Below, piece after piece: positions 44,709 through 52,637 of a DNA stretch of 64,000 bases (positions are counted from its first letter, which is position 1; each line of letters begins with the position of its first letter). Origin of the DNA: Peristeroidobacter soli. GTDB taxonomy: Bacteria; Pseudomonadota; Gammaproteobacteria; Steroidobacterales; Steroidobacteraceae. The position numbers and the translations under genes are program-made. Under the pieces are notes generated by a model that was not told the DNA's origin, ran no database searches, and saw only the letters and a list, made by a program, of their open reading frames with translations. The DNA is taken from NCBI RefSeq assembly GCF_004138485.1, contig NZ_ML142848.1, positions 186,001-250,000 on the forward strand, written 5' to 3'.

Positions 44709-46142
44709 ATGAAACAGTTGATCGTCGCCCTCGTGGCAGCCCTGGCTCCGGCCGTCGTCTGGAGCGCCCCTTATGAATTGGTGATTCGCGGGGGGCGCGT
44801 GCTGGATCCCGAAACCGGGCTGGACGCGACCATGAACGTCGGCATCAACCAGGGACGCATCGCACGCGTCTCGACGGAGCCACTCACCGGAACCCGCAGC
44901 ATCGATGCGAAGGGACTGGTGGTGGCTCCGGGTTTCATCGATCTGCATCAGCACGGACAGAATGAAGAATCCGGCGTGCTGAAAGCGTTCGACGGCGTCA
45001 CCAGCGGCCTCGAGATGGAGATCGGGGTCCCCGACGTCAAAGAGTTTCTGACACGGAAGTCCGGTCACTCGTTGATCAACTATGGAACGACCGCGAGTCA
45101 CGCGGCGGCGCGAGCTGCCGCGTTCGGCTCACCGCTGGCGGGAGACGACCTCATCCCTCAGAGCGGACATGCGACCAACGATCCGGCCACGCCGGAACAA
45201 GTCAGGCAGATGCAGGCTCGCCTCAACAGCGAGATCGATGCCGGCGGTCTGGGCATCGGCATGGGCATTCAATACGTGCCGGGCGCGACCCGTCAGGAGA
45301 TCATTCATATCTTCCAGACGGCGGCGGGCCGCAATGTGCCGGTGTTCACGCACATTCGCAGCGTCGGCCGTAAAGAGCCCGGCTCCAGCATCGAATCGGT
45401 CAGCGAAGTCATCGGCGCGGCGGCGGTGACTGGCGCCCCGCTTCAGATTGTTCATATCAATTCGACCTGCCTGGCCGATGTTTCGGACTGTCTGGCCATG
45501 GTCGCCGGCGCGAAAGCACGCGGGCTCGATGTGACCGCGGAGGCTTATCCGTACATCGCCGGCATGACCTCGATCAACTCCGCCCTGTTCAATCCGGGCT
45601 GGCAGGAAAAGTTCGGCATCGGCTACGACTCCTTGATGCTGCCGGAGACCGGCGAGCGACTCACCAAGGAACGCTTCGACGAGCTGCATGCCTCGCCGAA
45701 AACCCAGGGCGTGGTGCTCTTCGTCAATCGTCAGGAAGTGGTCGACGGCGTCATCGCCAACCCGCTCACCTCGATTGCGAGCGACGGTGAAATCGGCCAC
45801 CCGCGCAACGCAGGCAGCTACAGCATGATCCTCGCGCGCTACGTCCGCGAGCTGCGCACGATCAGCTTGAGCGATGCGATTCGCAAGATGAGCCTGATGC
45901 CGGCGCAGCGGCTGGAAAAAGCCACCGTGTCGGCGCGACGCAAAGGCAGAATTCAGGAAGGCGCGGACGCGGATATCGTGGTGTTCGACCTGGCCACGGT
46001 GAAAGACCGGGCCACCTACGAGAAGCCCAACGAGCGCAGCACCGGCATGAAGTTCGTGCTGGTGAACGGCACGCTGGTAATCGATAAAGGCGCGCTAGTT
46101 TCCGGCGTATTGCCGGGTAAAGGCATCGTGTCCAAGCAGTGA
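44709..46142 (+). CDS. Exported amidohydrolase (D-aminoacylase/dihydroorotase-like)
   Basis: A 477-residue amidohydrolase with a signal peptide (residues 1-20, VVWSA). It keeps the metal-binding HQH (H80, H82) in GFIDLHQHGQ, unlike the upstream partner. Other landmarks are GLEMEIG near the first strands, FTHIRSVG and QIVHINST for the two middle His ligands, and ASDGEIGHPRN with the late Asp. Deacetylase, D-aminoacylase and dihydroorotase-like enzymes share this layout. Its last 48 nt overlap the end of the convergent beta-propeller gene. It completes a receptor-plus-two-hydrolase operon whose substrate may be N-acyl-D-amino acids. Confidence 0.88.
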   Translation: MKQLIVALVAALAPAVVWSAPYELVIRGGRVLDPETGLDATMNVGINQGRIARVSTEPLTGTRSIDAKGLVVAPGFIDLHQHGQNEESGVLKAFDGVTSGLEMEIGVPDVKEFLTRKSGHSLINYGTTASHAAARAAAFGSPLAGDDLIPQSGHATNDPATPEQVRQMQARLNSEIDAGGLGIGMGIQYVPGATRQEIIHIFQTAAGRNVPVFTHIRSVGRKEPGSSIESVSEVIGAAAVTGAPLQIVHINSTCLADVSDCLAMVAGAKARGLDVTAEAYPYIAGMTSINSALFNPGWQEKFGIGYDSLMLPETGERLTKERFDELHASPKTQGVVLFVNRQEVVDGVIANPLTSIASDGEIGHPRNAGSYSMILARYVRELRTISLSDAIRKMSLMPAQRLEKATVSARRKGRIQEGADADIVVFDLATVKDRATYEKPNERSTGMKFVLVNGTLVIDKGALVSGVLPGKGIVSKQ

Positions 46143-48092
46143 GGTCGATGCCGTACCGAGTCGATCCCACAGACTGCCGATGAGCGTGTCGCCGTTCACG
46201 ACGAACACGCTCTCGTCATGTAACACGGTTCGATTCGGCACGGCGAGGCCCGGATAAGGCTTGGCGCTGTCGGGCTCATCGGTCTTGATCACCCCCGCCA
46301 GCGACAAGCGCGGCGCCGCGCTCGTCACATCATCTATTTCCAGCAGATGGATGCCGCTGTACGTCCACTTGAAGCCGTTGTTATACGGCGTATCGAACAC
46401 ATTGATCGGCAGCGCGATCCGGTAACCTTTGGTTGGTTCGTGCGGCAACACCGCCAGTGCCTGCGGGTCGTCGGTCGCCTCGCTCGATGAGCCCAACTGC
46501 CCGAACACTTGCGTGCCCAGCGATCGCGGCTGCCGAATGTCAGTTGCGTCGAAGAGCTCGACCTTGATCCCGCGCTCTCGCCCCACAGAGAGCAGCAACG
46601 TCTCGCCCGTCGGCCCGATGATGGGCTGCAGATGAGTCGCGACGCCGGGAATTTCGAGCGCGCCGGCAATGAACGGGTCCACGGGCCGGCTCAAGTCGAT
46701 GACGTACAGCGGGTCGGTCACTCTGGCAGTCACAACATACGCGCGCTCGCCAAAGAAACGCACGGCGTGTATCTGCTCACCTGGCTTACCGAGAGGCGCT
46801 GGCTGTTGCGCGTTCGGCAACTTCGCCATCACGGCGAGCCGTCGATCCGGCGTTTCACGCAACACCGACAGGCCATGTACGTCGCCATGGCTCGTAACGA
46901 CGCGCAAGTCGCCCCGGAACTCATCCATAAAGTATGAAGCCTTCAGCCAGCCCATCCGGCCGCCGACCGCGCCGCTCGCGCGATAAGTGATATCGCCGCG
47001 ATTCAACCCGAACTTGTGTAGCACCGTAATCGCCGCGCCGTCGGCGTCATCACCTTCGCCACCGACATACAAACTGTCGACCGAAGCGTAGATGCCGTTG
47101 ACGTTGGTGCTGACGCAGTTGACATCGGTCACGCGCCGCTCGCTCAGATCGACGGCGGTGATGACCACCAGGTCGGCGTACGCGTCCCGTGACGACAGAC
47201 TTGCCGGTAACACGCAGTCGCGGATCGTAGCGAGCGGCAATCTGGCTCCGCCGTCGATGCTGTAACCAGGCAGCAGCTCCGCCGCGGTCGCGCCAAGAAT
47301 GCGCCGTTCGTTTGCTTCCCGGGCCGCGACCGTGTCCGCCGGCAATTTCAATCCCGACAGTCGCGGTCGATAGCTGCTGACGAGATACAACATATCGCCG
47401 ATCTTGCGACTGGCACGCAGCCAGCCGTCGAGCTCGAGCTTCCAGGCCTGCGAGATGTTGAAAGGATCGCGCACATCGAGCAATTGCAGGACGGTGCGAT
47501 CGGGCAGAGCCACGAGCGCGTCGACCGCCAGCCGGGATTGCAACCAACCCTGATAGTTCTGACTGACCGCCGCGACATAGTCCGTCCGCCCGCTGGCGGA
47601 TTGCACTTGATACAGCAGCGGCGCGGAGCTGCGCTCACCCTCCAGGGTGAACTCGGAGGTGACTCGAATCTCCGCGTCCGCCGGATTGGTGCTCGCGACT
47701 TTCAGAACGTTGCGAATCAGCCCGCCAGGCTGCGGCCTGGGAACGAGCGCATAAATGCGCTCGCCGTCGTATTTGACGAGATCCGGCTCATCCACGCCTG
47801 CCACCGGTACGGTGGTGCCGGAATATCGGGCTGACCCGTCGACGGTGGCCGCCGCGGGTCCATCGATGAGAGCGATCTCAGGCGCGCCGCCCAACGACAT
47901 CCGAATTCCATTGCGGAGGGCTGCCAATACCTGTTCGCCCTTTGTCGCATATTGCAAGCCACCCTCGGTCGAAGTCGCCAGTCGCAGATCGGAGTAGTCG
48001 GTATTCAGCGACTGCCCGTCGGAGCCGTCACGGCCCGCCAGCCCGAGCGAGGTCGCCAGCAGCAGCGCAGTGTTTTTCGCTGATGAGCTCAT
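46095..48092 (-). CDS. Secreted beta-propeller domain protein (PF09826-type)
   Basis: A 665-residue protein whose C-terminal 500 residues match the bacterial/archaeal 'secreted protein with beta-propeller' family. Repeating blades show VDEPDLVKYDGERIYAL, LDVRDPFNISQAWKLELDGWLRASRKIGD (read in part), RFFGERAYVVTARVTDPLYVIDLSRP and GVATHLQPIIGPTGETLLLSVG. The N-terminus (ALLLATSLGLAG) is hydrophobic but a clear cleavage site is not visible. Function is unknown; such proteins are extracellular or surface-bound. The 3' end overlaps the convergent amidohydrolase gene by 48 nt, and the 5' end is divergent from MipA across a regulatory gap. Confidence 0.83.
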   Translation of the reverse strand: MSSSAKNTALLLATSLGLAGRDGSDGQSLNTDYSDLRLATSTEGGLQYATKGEQVLAALRNGIRMSLGGAPEIALIDGPAAATVDGSARYSGTTVPVAGVDEPDLVKYDGERIYALVPRPQPGGLIRNVLKVASTNPADAEIRVTSEFTLEGERSSAPLLYQVQSASGRTDYVAAVSQNYQGWLQSRLAVDALVALPDRTVLQLLDVRDPFNISQAWKLELDGWLRASRKIGDMLYLVSSYRPRLSGLKLPADTVAAREANERRILGATAAELLPGYSIDGGARLPLATIRDCVLPASLSSRDAYADLVVITAVDLSERRVTDVNCVSTNVNGIYASVDSLYVGGEGDDADGAAITVLHKFGLNRGDITYRASGAVGGRMGWLKASYFMDEFRGDLRVVTSHGDVHGLSVLRETPDRRLAVMAKLPNAQQPAPLGKPGEQIHAVRFFGERAYVVTARVTDPLYVIDLSRPVDPFIAGALEIPGVATHLQPIIGPTGETLLLSVGRERGIKVELFDATDIRQPRSLGTQVFGQLGSSSEATDDPQALAVLPHEPTKGYRIALPINVFDTPYNNGFKWTYSGIHLLEIDDVTSAAPRLSLAGVIKTDEPDSAKPYPGLAVPNRTVLHDESVFVVNGDTLIGSLWDRLGTASTSLLGHDAFTRQYAGN

Positions 48093-48187
48093 GCACGGTT
48101 CTCCGGATCGGTGCTGACATCGGCCGCCGGCATACTAGGAACAGGTGGCTGGCGAATCCGTCGCGCATTTGTAAAGGTTGTCAGTGG

Positions 48188-48246
48188 GACGTACAGATGG
48201 CACGCTGTGTTAACAGAGCAGGAACACGACGTACATTTGCGTAACA
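48188..48246. promoter_or_regulatory. Regulatory cluster upstream of mipA-DUF3019-TCS
   Basis: Three elements lie close together: a direct repeat GACGTACA at 48188-48195 and 48228-48235 (40 bp apart), a near-perfect palindrome GCTGTGTTAACAGAGC at 48204-48219, and TACATTTGCGTAACA at 48232-48246. The last resembles the E. coli RstA box (TACATNTNGTTACA) with one extra base and one mismatch. The RstA-like regulator encoded downstream could bind here. Confidence 0.45.
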
Positions 48247-48337
48247 AATCGCTACTAAAGCTTCACAGCTGAGCGCGTGCGCACTGGGGACAATGCCGCT
48301 CCAGCGCGGCCCGACCGCACGCACGCAGCACACGCCA

Positions 48338-49204
48338 ATGCCTACGAAACTGCGCACATTCGCCCTGCTTCTGCTCATTTCAGCCTGCCTCCCGCAGCCC
48401 GCCGGTGCACAAGTTAAATGCACGGCCGTATCACCGGATTGCGTAGTCGTCGGTGAGTGGGATCTCAGCGTCGGGCTCGGCGCCGGCGTGCGCACCAACC
48501 CGGTCGCGGGTCGTTCAGACATTCCACTGTACGTCATTCCTCAGTTCAGTTATTACGGCAAGCGCTTCTTCGTCGACAACCTGGAGCCGGGATTCACATT
48601 GCACGAGGGGGCTGTGCACACGATCAACCTCGTAGCCGCGCCGGGTTACGACCGCGTATTTTTCAGCCGTAGCGATCCGCAGAACCTGCTGGTGAACAGC
48701 CTGGCTGCCGCGCCGGGAGTGGGCGCAGGCGCGGGCGGGGATAACCTCGGCTCGGGCGATGGGCGCAGCGCTCAGGAATTTCCCACTCATCGGCGCCGCA
48801 CGACTTATCTCGCCGGCCCCGAGTGGTTGTTTTCCTACGGCCGGTTCGCCGGACAGCTCAGCGCCCTGTATGAAGTGACCGGTCGACACGATGGCTATGA
48901 AGTCCGAGGCGCGATCTCCACGCCGCTGATCCAGACCGAACATTCCCTGATCGCAAACGCCGGCTTCACCTGGAAGAGTGCGCAGACGGTGCGCTACTAC
49001 TACGGCATCGAGGGATTCTATCGACCGGCCGCGGCGCTCAATCCTTTCGTCAAACTGGCTTACTCCCGCGTGCTGTCCGAACGTTGGACGCTCAATGCCT
49101 TCGTTCACTACGAATATCTCAGCGATGAGATCGGTGACAGTCCGCTGGTCTCCGATCCATCGGTGGTAACTGCGTTTGTGGGTTTCAACTTCAAAGTATT
49201 CTAG
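48338..49204 (+). CDS. MipA/OmpV family outer-membrane protein
   Basis: A 288-residue MipA/OmpV-type protein. The start at 48338 gives a clean signal peptide (LRTFALLLLISACLPQPAGAQ); an ATG at 48293 is a longer alternative. The family core is VGEWDLSVGLGAGVRTNPV, then IPLYVIPQFSYYGKRFFVDNLEPGF and the terminal barrel strands ending TAFVGFNFKVF. MipA scaffolds murein synthases in E. coli, and other members are porin-like or metal-induced. It heads a rightward set with DUF3019, a response regulator and a histidine kinase, and is therefore a likely target and functional partner of that two-component system. Confidence 0.88.
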   Translation: MPTKLRTFALLLLISACLPQPAGAQVKCTAVSPDCVVVGEWDLSVGLGAGVRTNPVAGRSDIPLYVIPQFSYYGKRFFVDNLEPGFTLHEGAVHTINLVAAPGYDRVFFSRSDPQNLLVNSLAAAPGVGAGAGGDNLGSGDGRSAQEFPTHRRRTTYLAGPEWLFSYGRFAGQLSALYEVTGRHDGYEVRGAISTPLIQTEHSLIANAGFTWKSAQTVRYYYGIEGFYRPAAALNPFVKLAYSRVLSERWTLNAFVHYEYLSDEIGDSPLVSDPSVVTAFVGFNFKVF

Positions 49205-49595
49205 TGCGGCGCTGCTGTATGGCCTGCTCCTCGCAGTCCCGGCCAGTGCCGCGCCCGAAGCCGGGCCGCCACCGATCGAGCTCCAGTTGCGTCCGCGTGT
49301 CTGCACGCTTGCCGACAACGACGCAACCTGCAACACCACCGTCCGTGCGCAATGGCGCTCGCCCAAGAACGAGTCTCTGTGTCTGGTGATCGTCGACCAA
49401 CCTCACATCAAGCACTGCTGGGAACAGCACTCCGAAGGCACGTATAGCGTGGAAGTTTCTTTCAGCCAGGATCTGGTGGTCCAGTTGCGCGATACCGAGC
49501 TCGATCGGGTGCTGGCCTCGCAGGCGATCGCCGTCATTCGCAAGGCATTGCAGTTTCGACGCAAGCGCCGGCAACCCTGGAGCATCTTCTATTGA
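49176..49595 (+). CDS. DUF3019 family exported protein
   Basis: A 139-residue small secreted protein. Start is a TTG at 49176, overlapping the MipA stop by 29 nt; no ATG or GTG is available in frame. A signal peptide (AALLYGLLLAVPASA) is followed by a compact beta domain with four Cys (RVCTLADNDATCN, LCLVIVD, KHCWEQ) and ends KRRQPWSIFY. These features match DUF3019, whose genes occur beside MipA/OmpV and RstAB-like systems. It is probably periplasmic; it may act as an accessory sensor. The stop overlaps the response regulator start as TTGA. Confidence 0.75.
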   Translation: MWVSTSKYSSAALLYGLLLAVPASAAPEAGPPPIELQLRPRVCTLADNDATCNTTVRAQWRSPKNESLCLVIVDQPHIKHCWEQHSEGTYSVEVSFSQDLVVQLRDTELDRVLASQAIAVIRKALQFRRKRRQPWSIFY

Positions 49596-50293
49596 GCGCC
49601 GAACCCTCCCTGCCGGTCATCCTGCTGGTCGAAGACGACCCGCGGCTGTCGGAGCTGGTGCGCACGTATCTGCAGGGCAATGGCTTTCGAGTGATCGTGG
49701 AACATCGCGGTGAGCTGGTGGTCGGGCATCTACAGCAGGACCGGCCCGACCTGATCATTCTCGACCTGGGTCTGCCGGGCCGCGATGGCTTTTCGGTATG
49801 CAAGGAAATCCGCAGCCTGTCGTCGCTGCCCATTCTGATCCTCACCGCGCGCAACAACGACATCGATCATGTCGTGGGTCTGGAGCTGGGCGCCGACGAT
49901 TACGTCGCCAAGCCGGTCGAGCCTCGCGTGCTGGTAGCACGCATTCATGCGCTGTTACGTCGTAGCAAGAGCAGCGCACCGCCCGAACAGCGCCTGTTGA
50001 AGTTCGGCAACGTTTGTATCAATCCGCTGTCCCGCTCGGTATTCGTTGGGACGGATGAAGTCACCCTCTCCAGCAACGAATTCGACCTGCTGTTCTTCCT
50101 GGCGTGCCGCGCCGGAGAGATTCAGTCGCGCGAGACGTTGTATCAACAGCTCTACAAGCGCGACTACGACGGGCTCGATCGCACCCTCGACGTGCGGGTC
50201 TCGCATCTGCGCAAGAAGCTGAGTGACGCCGGCGCGCCGGAACGAATCAGAACGGTGTGGGGCCACGGCTACCTGTTCGCGTCCGAAGGCTGA
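49592..50293 (+). CDS. OmpR-family response regulator (RstA-like)
   Basis: A 233-residue two-domain regulator. Receiver residues 6-120: acidic pair in LLVEDDPRL, phosphoacceptor Asp in LIILDLGLPGRDG, Thr in LILTARNND and Lys in DYVAKPVEP. The OmpR-type winged helix spans about 135-230 (LLKFGNVCINPLSRSV, LTSNEFDLL-like LSSNEFDLLFFLA, LDVRVSHLRKKL, RTVWGHGYLF). Start is a TTG overlapping the DUF3019 stop. It forms a pair with the kinase 2 nt downstream. Likely DNA targets are the repeats at 48188-48246 before mipA. Confidence 0.93.
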   Translation: MSAEPSLPVILLVEDDPRLSELVRTYLQGNGFRVIVEHRGELVVGHLQQDRPDLIILDLGLPGRDGFSVCKEIRSLSSLPILILTARNNDIDHVVGLELGADDYVAKPVEPRVLVARIHALLRRSKSSAPPEQRLLKFGNVCINPLSRSVFVGTDEVTLSSNEFDLLFFLACRAGEIQSRETLYQQLYKRDYDGLDRTLDVRVSHLRKKLSDAGAPERIRTVWGHGYLFASEG

Positions 50294-50295
50294 GC

Positions 50296-51588
50296 ATGAC
50301 GCGTCACTTTCTGCAGCTCTACTTTGGCATCGTCGCGACGCTCGCCATCGTCAGCTGGGGTCAGGACCGGTTGTGGCATCTGTATGCGGACTCCGCACGG
50401 CCCGACAGCTATCCATCGCAAGCCGCCGTGCTGACTCTCGTCGAACGACAGCTCGAATCGATTCCGCAGGAACGCTGGCCCGCGGCGGTCGATGAGCTCG
50501 CTCGCAGCACCGGCTTGGATCTGGATCTCATGGAGCCCGAGGAATTGGCCGGCATCGATGCGGCCGGGCCGCGGCAAGACGAGCCGGCGCTGTGGACCGA
50601 CGCGGAGAATCGAGTCTGGGCTCTGCAGCGACTGGCCAACAGCGATCGCATGCTCGCGTTCCGATTCGTGGCTGAAACATCCCAGCGAACGCCGCTGGAA
50701 TGGCTGGCGGTCATCGTTTTCTATGCCGCCATCGCGCTGGTCATCATGCTGTGGCTATGGCCACTGCGTCGCGACCTGCGCGCGCTCGAGGACTCGACGC
50801 TGAAATTCGGCGATCGCAACTGGAGTTTCGACGCCGCGATCCCGCCCCGCTCTCCCGTCGCCTCGCTCGCCGCCGCGTTCGGCCGCATGGCGCGCCGGAT
50901 CGACGGACTGATCGGCTCGCACAAGGACATGGCGAATGCAATGTCGCACGAGATCAAAACACCGCTGTCGCGCATGCGCTTCGAGATCGAGCTGGCACGC
51001 TCGGCCGAAACGCGCGAAGCCATCCTGCAACACCTCGACCATTTGAACACCGACATCGCCGAGCTGAACGCCTTCGTCACCGCGACCCTGGAATATGCGG
51101 TGCTGGAGCGAGCGGAAGTCGCGTTGAACATCGGCCAGCACGATTTCACGCTGGTGGTCCCGGCCGTGACCGAATCCGTCAGGCGCAGTGCCCGCAGCGA
51201 CCTGATGTTGAGCTACGACGTCGCCCACGATACTCACAAGGTGATGTGCGACGCGCACCTCATCGAAACGGTACTGCGCAATCTGCTGTACAACGCCACG
51301 CGCTACGCGAAGCAACGAGTCCACGTGAGCTTCAAGATTGCGGCCGACAGCTATCATCTCTACGTCGAAGACGATGGTCCCGGCATTCCCGCACCGGACC
51401 GCGAACGCGTGTTCGGCTCGTTCGTGCAACTCAGCGCGCGCAGCACTTCACACACCGGCTTCGGACTCGGCCTGGCGATCGTCAAACGCGCCATCGAATG
51501 GCACGGCGGCGCCGCCCGCGTCGACGGATCACCGCTCGGCGGCGCCAGATTCATGGTCGAGTGGCCGGTGCGAACCAGCGGCGCCTGA
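50296..51588 (+). CDS. Sensor histidine kinase (RstB-like)
   Basis: A 430-residue inner-membrane kinase. Transmembrane helices lie at about 6-20 and 137-158 (WLAVIVFYAAIALVIMLWLW), enclosing a 115-residue periplasmic sensor region. A HAMP segment precedes the dimerisation helix with the phosphoaccepting His in NAMSHEIKTPLSRMRFE. The ATPase domain has the N box LRNLLYNATRYA, the D/G1 box VEDDGPGIP, F box VFGSFVQL and G2 box GFGLGLAIVK. The start at 50296 is preceded by GAAGG and lies 2 nt after the regulator stop. The stimulus is unknown; RstB-type sensors respond to pH or low magnesium. Its 3' side faces the hairpin array. Confidence 0.93.
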   Translation: MTRHFLQLYFGIVATLAIVSWGQDRLWHLYADSARPDSYPSQAAVLTLVERQLESIPQERWPAAVDELARSTGLDLDLMEPEELAGIDAAGPRQDEPALWTDAENRVWALQRLANSDRMLAFRFVAETSQRTPLEWLAVIVFYAAIALVIMLWLWPLRRDLRALEDSTLKFGDRNWSFDAAIPPRSPVASLAAAFGRMARRIDGLIGSHKDMANAMSHEIKTPLSRMRFEIELARSAETREAILQHLDHLNTDIAELNAFVTATLEYAVLERAEVALNIGQHDFTLVVPAVTESVRRSARSDLMLSYDVAHDTHKVMCDAHLIETVLRNLLYNATRYAKQRVHVSFKIAADSYHLYVEDDGPGIPAPDRERVFGSFVQLSARSTSHTGFGLGLAIVKRAIEWHGGAARVDGSPLGGARFMVEWPVRTSGA

Positions 51589-51624
51589 GCGCCGCGGTCT
51601 CATGACACCTTTGAGAGTTGCCGC

Positions 51625-51814
51625 GCCGTAAGGCCCCGTTCTTTACGGCAGCATTGAAAATCAACCCGAGCCGTAAAGCCGCGTTCCTTACGGCACGCCT
51701 CGAAAATCATCCAGCCGTAAACTTCGTTCCTTACGGCACGCCTCGAAAATCATCCAGCCGTAAACTTCGTTCCTACGGCACGCCTTGAAAATCATCCAGC
51801 CGTTCCTTACGGCA
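51625..51814. repeat. Tandem array of hairpin-forming repeats (4 units plus a short fifth)
   Basis: Units start at 51625, 51670, 51714, 51757 and 51799, with periods of 45, 44, 43 and 42 nt. Each begins GCCGTAA (GCCGT in the fifth), has a loop of about 10 nt, then TTACGGC (TACGGC in the fourth) to close a 6- to 7-bp stem. A linker such as CGCCTCGAAAATCATCC follows. Units 3 and 4 are nearly identical; unit 1 is most diverged. The array lies between convergent genes, and the stop codon of the FGE-like gene is inside unit 5. It probably acts as a two-way terminator or mRNA stabiliser. Confidence 0.85.
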
Positions 51815-52637
51815 TGGCTCTCACAACTCGAAATCCCAGCGTGTTATTCCGCCGGGCCGAGTCATCGCCGCCATAGCGCTGCGCCGAGCGCACCGCTTCC
51901 GGCTTGTTGTACCAGCCGCCGCCACGATCGATACGCCGGGCACAGTCTCCGCTCAACCAGGCGCGACCATCCGTCGGCGCGCCCTGATACGACTCGTTGT
52001 AGCAGTCCTCCACCCATTCCCAAACATTGCCGACAGTGTCGTACAGGCCGAATCCATTCGGCTTGAAGCTGCCCACGGGTGAGGTCTTCGCGTAGCCATC
52101 GTTGCAATCATGGCGCGGCCAATCCGGATGTTCCTGCTTCACCGACTCATCGCCGACGTTGGCGAACTCACAAGCCCGCTGCGAATCCTCACCCCAGAAC
52201 CAGGGCGTCGTCGAGCCACCGCGCGCTGCGTATTCCCACTCGGCCTCGCTCGGCACGCGATACTGCTTGCCGGTTTTCTTCGTCAGCCACTTCGCATACC
52301 CCTGCGCCATCTCGAAGTTGACGTTGAGAACCGGCCGACGCCCGCGCCCCCAGCCTTCATCTCCGACCGCGTCGCACGCCTTGGCCGCCACACAAGCGTC
52401 CCATTCATCGAACGTGACTTCGTACTTTCCAATCGCGAACGGTTTGACGAACGTGACCGTATGCAACGGCCCTTCGTCGGCGAGACGCCCCTCCTCCCGC
52501 TCGGCAGAGCCCATCTGAAACTTGCCAGCGGGCACGACGACCATTTCAGGACAATCCGCGCAGTCCCGAATGCTGGACGCATCAGCCCAAACGACGCCGG
52601 GAGCGAGCATTACGCAGCTCAACCAGAAGTCTCTCAT
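51807..52637 (-). CDS. FGE/SUMF1-fold protein without active-site Cys
   Basis: A 276-residue exported protein (signal peptide about residues 1-19, VVWADA) with the formylglycine-generating-enzyme-like fold. Family landmarks: VVVPAGKFQMGS, KYEVTFDEWDACV, PVLNVNFEMAQGYAKWL, YRVPSEAEWEYAARGG, FGLYDTVGNVWEWVEDC and RIDRGGGWYNKPEAVRSAQR ending GFRVVRA. The Cys pair that oxidises sulfatases lies near the C-terminal GG-W segment in true FGE; here no Cys follows GDCARR. It is thus more likely a binding or structural member of the family. It starts with an ATGA overlap to the CehA-type gene, so the two are made together. Confidence 0.87.
   Translation of the reverse strand: MRDFWLSCVMLAPGVVWADASSIRDCADCPEMVVVPAGKFQMGSAEREEGRLADEGPLHTVTFVKPFAIGKYEVTFDEWDACVAAKACDAVGDEGWGRGRRPVLNVNFEMAQGYAKWLTKKTGKQYRVPSEAEWEYAARGGSTTPWFWGEDSQRACEFANVGDESVKQEHPDWPRHDCNDGYAKTSPVGSFKPNGFGLYDTVGNVWEWVEDCYNESYQGAPTDGRAWLSGDCARRIDRGGGWYNKPEAVRSAQRYGGDDSARRNNTLGFRVVRAMP

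Noticed and set aside
41994-45101. A 1035-codon open frame on the minus strand
   Set aside because: It is antisense to the TBDT at 41967-44696 in the mirror codon frame. High GC keeps stops out, it has no family motif or ribosome-binding site, and it would also run into the amidohydrolase gene.
51625-51814. CRISPR-like spacing of repeats
   Set aside because: The 'spacers' are themselves repeated, units are only 42-45 nt, and no cas gene is nearby; it is a plain tandem array of hairpins.
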